Source: Dehalococcoidia bacterium
GTDB lineage: Bacteria > Chloroflexota > Dehalococcoidia > GIF9 > UBA5629
NCBI GenBank assembly: GCA_016927965.1
Contig: JAFGLP010000041.1
Location: forward strand, 1 to 10,130
Direction of reading: 5' to 3'
DNA length: 10,130 nucleotides
Under the pieces are notes generated by a model. That model worked only from the letters and a program-made list of their open reading frames with translations. It did not search any database and was not told the DNA's origin. Both the position numbers and the translations under genes were made by a program. This document shows positions 5,711 to 10,130 of this stretch, in pieces (positions within the stretch are counted from its first letter, which is position 1; each line of letters opens with the position of its first letter).

Positions 5711-7705
5711 TCATATTTTTATCGGCACATTTACGGTCACAAGAGTACCGCGGTCTTTCTCAGTTTTAATCACCAGTGAACCATTAATCAAAGAGATCCT
5801 TTCCTGCATTCCAACCAATCCTAATTTGCCCATATGAGATAGATCACCCACGGTTTCCGGTAATTCAAACCCCTTTCCATTATCATATATAGAGGCGGTC
5901 ACGCCGGAATCAGCAAATTCTATTATTACGTCAGCCTTGCTGGCACAGGCATGTTTAATCATATTATTTAACGCTTCTTGAATGACTCTGAAAATAATCA
6001 GCTCCATTTCAGGTATTAATCTCTGCTCCTTGCCACCTATGGTTAAAGAAATATCGATACCGCTTTCCTCAGATTTCTGTTTTACCAGCCATTTAACAGC
6101 CGGCAATAATCCAAGATCATCAATTATCGAAGGACGCAAATCCTGGCTGAAACGCCTGATCCCCTGCAATGTAACTCCCAATCTTTGCCGTATGTCATTC
6201 AACACTGCCTTCTGTTGCTGCGAAAGTCCAATATTATCCCTGATAAAATTGTCCATCAACCTGGATAATGCGAATAAAGCCTGCGCAGTATCATCATGCA
6301 ACTCGCGGGCAATGCGCTTGCGCTCCTCCTCCTGCGCCCGTGTAATCTGGTTAAGATAGAAGCGCAGGTTTTTCTGCATCCTCCTCTCATCAGTAACATC
6401 ACGGCCGATATGTTGAAAACCTACAGGTTTATCATCTACCGCCATCAGGCTGGACGTAAGCATGAACGTACGCCTTTCCCCGTCTTTTCTTAGATTTTGC
6501 TGCTCATATGGTTGCTCGAACGGCTCTCCGCTTAGCAACTTATTCCGTATATCCCTGGCAAGCTTAAGCATATTTTTATCCATGAATTCCCTGACATTAC
6601 TGCCTATAAACTCATGTGTCGGATATCCCGTTAACTCCTCTGCAGCTTTGTTTGCGCCAAGTATCTTTCCATCAAGATCATGAAACCATATAGCATCATG
6701 AGCATTTTCAAATAAATTTCTATAATCCCTGGCTGACTTATAGAGTTTATCTGCAATCTCCCTGGCTTCCTCGTAAAGCCTCGCATTGGTTAGCGCCGAT
6801 GCAATCTGCCCGGCGATGGTACTTAAAAGGTCAATCTCATCCGGCAGGAAAGTACGCGGCCGACGCATAGCTACACACAACGTACCTATCACAGCACCTT
6901 TCGATTTCATAGGAACAATTAACATGGGATGCATTTTATTGCGTATTACGGCAGGGCGAGTCAGCCTGGGGTCGTTTGATGCATCCGGTACAAGCATCAC
7001 CTCACCAGTAGCTGCAACTTCACCATTAAAGCCTTCGCCCAGCTTCACCTGGTCCAATTCTTTTGCAGAATCCGAAGATATTCCCTCGTAAGCCGTTAAT
7101 ACGAGATCATTTTTCATGGGATCAATTGTATATACCAGAATTACCTCAACCTCCATGACCTCCCCCACCATTTCTACGGCAGTTTCAATTACCTTGGCAG
7201 GATCAAGATATTGACTCAGTGCATTGGAAATCGTATTAAGTGTGGCCAATCTCCTGGCGTTAGCCCTGGCTTCACGTATCCTTGTTTGCAACTGCTCCTG
7301 AGTTTTTTCCAGAGCTGATACAGCTTTCTTATAACGGCGGTCGTCTGCTTCCTTAATCCGTTGCCAGCTTAAAAAGACCAAGCCGGCTATCGTAACCAAT
7401 GCCACCTCCAATAATGAATCGCCTACGTTGCCGGAATACAGGATAGCCTGAGGAAACATGACGCATAAAGACACTATAATCGCGAATAAAGTCGGTAATA
7501 TACCAAAGACAAATCCTGTATACAGGGTAATGAGCAGAAAAAGATTTCTCTCAATGGTATGCCGGCTCAAGTTAAATAAAAAAAATTCAGACTTTAAACC
7601 GGTATGCCAGATAACATCGCGGTACAGGAACAACGTTACTGCCACGAATAAAGTAGCGATAATCCAAAAATGGTAATTTGTCCAAAACCTTTGGGGGGTC
7701 TTCAT
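5711..7705 (-). CDS. Membrane sensor histidine kinase with GAF and PAS domains (NarX/HisKA_3 type)
   Basis: A kinase of 664 residues. Four hydrophobic segments lie at about 12-28, 54-70, 71-87 and 99-114, then a coiled-coil at 118-155, a GAF domain at 155-310 and a PAS domain at 330-440 (RNLFENAHDAIWFHDLDG). The HisKA_3 dimerisation part has phospho-accepting His470 in ARELHDD. The HATPase domain has the N-box QEALNNMIKHA (Asn580/581), DNGKG at 608-612 and GLVGM at 629-633. Residue numbers count from the ATG at 7705, preferred because GAGG lies nine bases before it. An ATG at 7720 would add five residues and has no ribosome site. Transcribed 47 nt after the NarL-type regulator, it should phosphorylate it. 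The GAF domain suggests a soluble or redox signal, but no haem or Fe-S cysteine motif is evident. Confidence 0.93.
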   Translation of the reverse strand: MKTPQRFWTNYHFWIIATLFVAVTLFLYRDVIWHTGLKSEFFLFNLSRHTIERNLFLLITLYTGFVFGILPTLFAIIVSLCVMFPQAILYSGNVGDSLLEVALVTIAGLVFLSWQRIKEADDRRYKKAVSALEKTQEQLQTRIREARANARRLATLNTISNALSQYLDPAKVIETAVEMVGEVMEVEVILVYTIDPMKNDLVLTAYEGISSDSAKELDQVKLGEGFNGEVAATGEVMLVPDASNDPRLTRPAVIRNKMHPMLIVPMKSKGAVIGTLCVAMRRPRTFLPDEIDLLSTIAGQIASALTNARLYEEAREIADKLYKSARDYRNLFENAHDAIWFHDLDGKILGANKAAEELTGYPTHEFIGSNVREFMDKNMLKLARDIRNKLLSGEPFEQPYEQQNLRKDGERRTFMLTSSLMAVDDKPVGFQHIGRDVTDERRMQKNLRFYLNQITRAQEEERKRIARELHDDTAQALFALSRLMDNFIRDNIGLSQQQKAVLNDIRQRLGVTLQGIRRFSQDLRPSIIDDLGLLPAVKWLVKQKSEESGIDISLTIGGKEQRLIPEMELIIFRVIQEALNNMIKHACASKADVIIEFADSGVTASIYDNGKGFELPETVGDLSHMGKLGLVGMQERISLINGSLVIKTEKDRGTLVTVNVPIKI

Positions 7706-7752
7706 TATTGAGAGCCTCATACAATATTATGCGGCGATGGATATAGGTATAC

Positions 7753-8418
7753 TTACGGCAATTCTTCCAGTGTAAGCCAACCTTTTTTCAAACCAAAGAC
7801 GATAGCTTCTGAGCGTGAACCTACGCCAAGCTTATTAAATATACTGCGTAAATGTGTCTGCACAGTTCTTACGCTAAGTGTCAGACTATCGGCTATTTCC
7901 ATATTACTCATTCCCTTGGCAGCCAGTCTGAGCACCTCCATTTCCCTATCACTTAATACTTCGCTTGATGCCTGCAGGGAAGGTTCTTCAGCAGGTGTCC
8001 TCAATCTGTTGAGCACTTTTTTCATTATTTTAGGATGCAGTACCGGCTCGCCAGCCATAACCTGTCTGATAGCATCAATCAGCTCCTCACCACTGGACTC
8101 TTTCAGCAGGTATCCGGCCGCACCGGCCTCCAGCAGGGCAAAGACATATTCATCATCATCATATCCCGTAAGCACAAGTATCGCCATGTTTGGATATAAA
8201 ACTTTTATCTGTTTGGTAGCTTCTATGCCATTCAACCTCGGCATAGACACATCCATGATAATAATTTCAGGTTTTAGCTTTTTCGCCAGGTCAACAGCTT
8301 CAACTCCGTCACTGGCCTCACCAACCACCTCAAAATCACTCTGCGATTCAAGCAATCGCCTGGTGCCTTCCCTGACTACTTTATGATCTTCTGCCAGAAG
8401 AATTCTAATTTTATCCAT
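7753..8418 (-). CDS. NarL/LuxR-family response regulator
   Basis: A 221-residue DNA-binding regulator. The receiver domain (1-120) has the acidic pair Glu10-Asp11, phospho-acceptor Asp56 in IIIMDVSMPRLNG, Thr84 and Lys106. The C-terminal LuxR-type helix-turn-helix (about 155-212) begins LSDREMEVLRLAAKGMSNMEIA and contains the recognition helix SVRTVQTHLRSIFNKLGV. Size and layout are standard. I chose the ATG at 8418 because GGAG stands six bases upstream. A GTG one codon earlier would be too close. It is the first gene of a two-gene unit with the kinase at 7705-5711, and the promoter at 8440-8468 with repeats behind it suggests autoregulation. Targets are unknown. The divergent gene at 8684 is an obvious candidate. 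Confidence 0.94.
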   Translation of the reverse strand: MDKIRILLAEDHKVVREGTRRLLESQSDFEVVGEASDGVEAVDLAKKLKPEIIIMDVSMPRLNGIEATKQIKVLYPNMAILVLTGYDDDEYVFALLEAGAAGYLLKESSGEELIDAIRQVMAGEPVLHPKIMKKVLNRLRTPAEEPSLQASSEVLSDREMEVLRLAAKGMSNMEIADSLTLSVRTVQTHLRSIFNKLGVGSRSEAIVFGLKKGWLTLEELP

Positions 8419-8439
8419 CACTAACTCCGTCAGAATGTG

Positions 8440-8468
8440 ATTATATACATAATAGATACAGCATTCAA
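8440..8468 (-). promoter_or_regulatory. Near-consensus promoter of the regulator-kinase operon
   Basis: On the minus strand TTGAAT (8468-8463), exactly 17 nt, then TATAAT (8445-8440). Transcription should start near 8433, leaving a leader of only about 15 nt that still contains the GGAG ribosome site. This is one of the two best promoters in the window. Confidence 0.75.
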
Positions 8469-8490
8469 GCCATTAAGCTAATCATTAAGC
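8462..8490. repeat. Three short direct repeats at the regulator promoter
   Basis: CATTCAAGC (8462-8470), CATTAAGC (8471-8478) and CATTAAGC (8483-8490) stand in the same direction directly behind and over the -35 of the regulator promoter. The last two have a 12-nt period. They could be binding sites for the NarL-type regulator itself. Confidence 0.5.
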
Positions 8491-8522
8491 CTAAATACCT
8501 AAGTATTTTACGTTAAATTGAT

Positions 8523-8547
8523 AAAAGTAACTACCGTATTTACTTTT
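8523..8547. repeat. Inverted repeat between the divergent units
   Basis: AAAAGTAA (8523-8530) and TTACTTTT (8540-8547) are perfect 8-bp inverted copies around a 9-nt centre. A second, shorter inverted repeat, AAATAC-CTAA-GTATTT, lies at 8493-8508. Either could be an operator. Neither looks like a terminator because both neighbouring genes point away. Confidence 0.4.
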
Positions 8548-8598
8548 TGCATTATCATCATATGAACCAACAAATTATAGTTTATCTGCGATTAAGCT

Positions 8599-8627
8599 TT
8601 GAGGCGGATGGAATATACATTTATTTT
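8599..8627 (+). promoter_or_regulatory. Weak promoter candidate for the two-CW type gene
   Basis: TTGAGG (8599-8604), a 17-nt spacer and TATTTT (8622-8627) stand about 57 nt before the ATG at 8684. Each hexamer has two mismatches, and the surroundings are so AT-rich that a chance match is possible. Confidence 0.3.
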
Positions 8628-8683
8628 ATTTATTCTTATACAAGCGCATATCAATAACACTTTTGTTGACAATATATCGTTTC

Positions 8684-9043
8684 ATGGAGGTAACTTCCAT
8701 TTCACGTGATGTAATCGAGCGGCTCAGCCAGGCAGCTCACCCTGTTGTAGACCAGAATAGCAATTTTTGGAACGGCAAATCGCCCTGCTGGGAAATGTGC
8801 CACTGCCCGGCCATAATCAGGGAGGAATGCCCGGCATCCAAGTACCAATGTTTACCTTGCTGGCAAATTGAAGGAACCTATTGTAAGCTCGATGATTATG
8901 GGGAAACAGGCATTGATACCAGCATATGCCAGATTTGCCGTGTTTATAAAAAATATAGCAAGGGCGAAGCAATTGAGTTAAAGCTTTTCGGCAGAGGAAT
9001 AGACAGTTCTCTAAAATCCCTTGAACGAGCAGCTAAACTTTAA
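8684..9043 (+). CDS. Small cysteine-rich two-CW type protein
   Basis: A soluble protein of 119 residues. After an N-terminal helix (about 1-24) comes a dense cysteine domain with nine cysteines: 35, 39, 41, 49, 56, 59, 67, 82 and 85. Two Cys-Trp pairs (PCWEM and PCWQI), then GTYC and ICQICRVYKKY, match the two-CW domain pattern that I know from anaerobe sensor and small proteins. Such a set of cysteines suggests zinc or Fe-S binding, but no function is established. The start is unsettled: the ATG at 8684 has no ribosome site before it, while a good GGAGGT (8686-8691) lies just inside it, seven bases before an ATT codon at 8699. A TTG at 8663 is also possible. It is divergent from the regulator-kinase operon and precedes the NuoE operon. 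Confidence 0.8.
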   Translation: MEVTSISRDVIERLSQAAHPVVDQNSNFWNGKSPCWEMCHCPAIIREECPASKYQCLPCWQIEGTYCKLDDYGETGIDTSICQICRVYKKYSKGEAIELKLFGRGIDSSLKSLERAAKL

Positions 9044-9095
9044 TTGAGTGGTCAATAGGCGATTTATTTTATATTGCCATTGGGGGCATAGAGCT

Positions 9096-9124
9096 TTGAC
9101 GGCTGATGCTAAAAGCAATATAAT
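9096..9124 (+). promoter_or_regulatory. Near-consensus promoter of the NuoE/NuoF-type operon
   Basis: TTGACG (9096-9101), exactly 17 nt, then TATAAT (9119-9124). Transcription should begin near 9131, leaving a leader of about 99 nt that includes the hairpin at 9165-9194. Confidence 0.78.
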
Positions 9125-9164
9125 ATGCGACTGGTTGGGCCTTGATTGCTGATATAAATTACGT

Positions 9165-9194
9165 GGGGAATAGGTATCTCATACCTTGTTCCCC
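9165..9194 (+). promoter_or_regulatory. Stable leader hairpin before the NuoE-type gene (attenuator or terminator)
   Basis: GGGGAA (9165-9170) pairs with TTCCCC (9189-9194), and AGGTAT (9172-9177) with ATACCT (9181-9186), around a CTC loop with a small internal bulge. TTTCT follows, shorter than a classic terminator tail. Since the strong promoter lies upstream and none lies between hairpin and gene, this is more likely an attenuator or mRNA-stabilising element than the end of the two-CW gene, though that is possible too. Confidence 0.6.
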
Positions 9195-9229
9195 TTTCTA
9201 ATGTAAATATCCTTAGTAAGGAGGGTTTT

Positions 9230-9739
9230 ATGGCAAAGGCAAAGGCAACCCCTGTCTCAACAGACGCCGGAAGAGGCTTCGCGGGCAAGGCATTTCAGCG
9301 CATCCAGGGCATTATAGATGACACCGGAGGCCAGGCAGGCGCTCCCATCCGTGTTTTACAGCAGGCACAAGGCGTTGTAGGTTACCTTCCGCCTACTGTT
9401 CTAAAGACGATATCAAGGGATCTGAAGATCCCTCTGAGCGAGTTACACGGCATTGTTACTTTCTATAGCTTTTTCTCCATGTTGCCCAAAGGAAGGCATG
9501 TCATTCAAGTATGTCTAGGCACGGCATGTTATGTAAAGGGCGGCCAGCAGATACTTGATGTGCTCAAGAAAGATTTTGGTCTTGAACCTGAAGGAATAAC
9601 ACCGGACGGGAAATTCTCTCTTGAGGTAGTACGTTGCCTTGGTTGCTGCGGGCTGGCGCCCGTTATTGCAATCGGCGATGACATTCACCGCAAAGTTAAA
9701 CCCGGCCAGATTAAAGACATTCTCAGCATGTACCATTAG
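9230..9739 (+). CDS. nuoE: NuoE-like thioredoxin-fold [2Fe-2S] subunit of an NAD(H)-dependent oxidoreductase
   Basis: A 169-residue subunit of the NuoE/HndA/HydC family, which carries a [2Fe-2S] cluster beside the flavin subunit of complex I, NAD-dependent [FeFe] hydrogenases and formate dehydrogenases. An N-terminal helical part (about 20-80) includes QAQGVVGYLPP and HGIVTFYSFF. The cluster ligands are Cys95 and Cys100 (VCLGTAC) and Cys136 and Cys140 (RCLGCCGLAP). The length is normal. The ATG at 9230 has GGAGGG five bases upstream. A NuoF-type gene follows after 11 nt, so they form an operon. No other complex I gene is upstream, which favours a soluble hydrogenase or dehydrogenase module. 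The parent complex cannot be decided because the window ends too early. Confidence 0.93.
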   Translation: MAKAKATPVSTDAGRGFAGKAFQRIQGIIDDTGGQAGAPIRVLQQAQGVVGYLPPTVLKTISRDLKIPLSELHGIVTFYSFFSMLPKGRHVIQVCLGTACYVKGGQQILDVLKKDFGLEPEGITPDGKFSLEVVRCLGCCGLAPVIAIGDDIHRKVKPGQIKDILSMYH

Positions 9740-9750
9740 GAGGTAATGAA

Positions 9751-10130
9751 GTGCCAAAAATAACCTCATATGATGAATTAATTAAACTTCAAAAAAAGAT
9801 AGTACCCACCTTAAAAGTTCGCGAAAATAGGGATTTTTCTGCTTTCAAAGCATCACCGGAAATCTGCATTCAGCAATGCAGAGGTGCAGGATGTACCGCC
9901 GCCGGTGGTGATAAGGTCACTGAAAAGTTTGAAGAACTGCTCAAGAAACAGGGTATGAGCAACAAGATTACTATCGTCAAGACCGGCTGCTTTGGCCCCT
10001 GTGAAATGGGCCCAACAGTAATAATTAATCCCGGCGACATTCTCTATGTCAGGGTCACACCGGAAGATGTAACCGAAATATTTGAAAAGCATATTATGAA
10101 AGGTGAAATCGTGGAGAGGCTGGTCTACCA
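9751..10130 (+). CDS. nuoF: NuoF/HndC-like NADH-binding subunit, N-terminal part (cut by window end)
   Basis: The open frame from the GTG at 9751 runs off the right edge after 126 codons. AGGAGGT (9738-9744), overlapping the stop of the NuoE-type gene, lies six bases before the GTG. The nearby ATG at 9745 is in a frame that stops after five codons. The visible part is a second thioredoxin-like [2Fe-2S] domain with Cys43 and Cys48 (CRGAGC) and Cys80 and Cys84 (GCFGPCEMGP), plus an extra Cys39. This N-terminal domain is typical of HydB/HndC-type subunits and some NuoF forms, and is absent from classical NuoF of membrane complex I. The flavin, NADH and [4Fe-4S] parts should follow outside the window. 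Confidence 0.88.
   Translation, partial: MPKITSYDELIKLQKKIVPTLKVRENRDFSAFKASPEICIQQCRGAGCTAAGGDKVTEKFEELLKKQGMSNKITIVKTGCFGPCEMGPTVIINPGDILYVRVTPEDVTEIFEKHIMKGEIVERLVY

Noticed and set aside
5695..5720. Small hairpin GCTGT-AATT-GCAGC and T-rich tail between the converging genes
   Set aside because: The stem is five pairs with a wobble and the T-run is displaced by several bases; too weak to call a terminator.
7916..8386. Long open frame on the plus strand opposite the NarL-type regulator
   Set aside because: Serine/proline-rich translation, no ribosome site, lies wholly antisense to a well-conserved gene; it is a shadow of that gene's codon use.
8462..8490. Repeats as a CRISPR array
   Set aside because: Units are 8-9 bp, spacers 0-4 bp, far too short for CRISPR.
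8665..8693. Perfect TTGACA just before the two-CW gene
   Set aside because: No -10 follows at 16-18 nt, and such a promoter would start inside the coding region.
9043..9056. Hairpin ATTGA-GTGG-TCAAT after the two-CW stop as a terminator
   Set aside because: Five AT-rich pairs with no T-run directly behind; not stable enough to claim.

Overview
The window looks like a chromosomal segment of an anaerobic bacterium of moderate to low GC. My best guess is the phylum Chloroflexota, class Dehalococcoidia. The basis is gene content and style: an alanine/proline/threonine-linker lipoprotein with a short lipobox signal, an acetyl-CoA hydrolase/transferase fused to a GNAT domain, a two-CW type cysteine-rich protein, and NuoE/NuoF-like flavin-module subunits. 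This is inference, and no marker gene proves it. Promoters of the TTGACA-17-TATAAT type and GGAGG ribosome sites are easy to read.

Layout. Positions 1-3845 are read on the minus strand. An acetyl-CoA hydrolase/transferase-GNAT fusion comes first, behind its own extended -10 promoter. It is followed by a YtxG-like small membrane protein and YtxH, whose ends overlap, and then by an AI-2E/PerM family membrane protein. A promoter just past the AI-2E stop seems to start another unit, of which only the first codons (35 to 1) are inside the window. Upstream of the fusion gene, a strong terminator (3921-3952) closes a minus-strand lipoprotein gene (4543-3971) with a PsbP/DUF1795-like fold, which has a clear promoter at 4669-4697.

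From 4700 to 5701 the plus strand carries a 53-codon ORF. A single in-frame TAG and nine codons separate it from a protein made of two receiver domains, the second of which has lost its phospho-acceptor. That gene converges, with a 9-nt gap, on a minus-strand two-component pair. The pair is a NarL/LuxR-type response regulator (8418-7753) followed by a membrane histidine kinase with GAF, PAS, HisKA_3 and HATPase parts (7705-5711). Its promoter is an almost consensus sequence with short CATTAAGC-type repeats directly upstream.

From 8684 the plus strand encodes a nine-cysteine two-CW type protein. Next come a strong promoter, a leader with a stable hairpin, and the start of an operon for a thioredoxin-like [2Fe-2S] NuoE-type subunit and a NuoF-type subunit cut by the window end. 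These last two are the NAD-handling module of a soluble hydrogenase or formate dehydrogenase type complex.

How it fits together (inference): the kinase, NarL-type regulator and double-receiver protein form one signalling neighbourhood placed next to redox genes, and the other half holds CoA metabolism plus envelope/stress genes. I see no tRNA, rRNA, CRISPR array, transposase or phage gene. No complete new defence or mobile system is visible. The most unusual items are the TAG-interrupted frame before the double-receiver protein, the hairpin leader of the NuoE operon, and operator-like repeats at three promoters.
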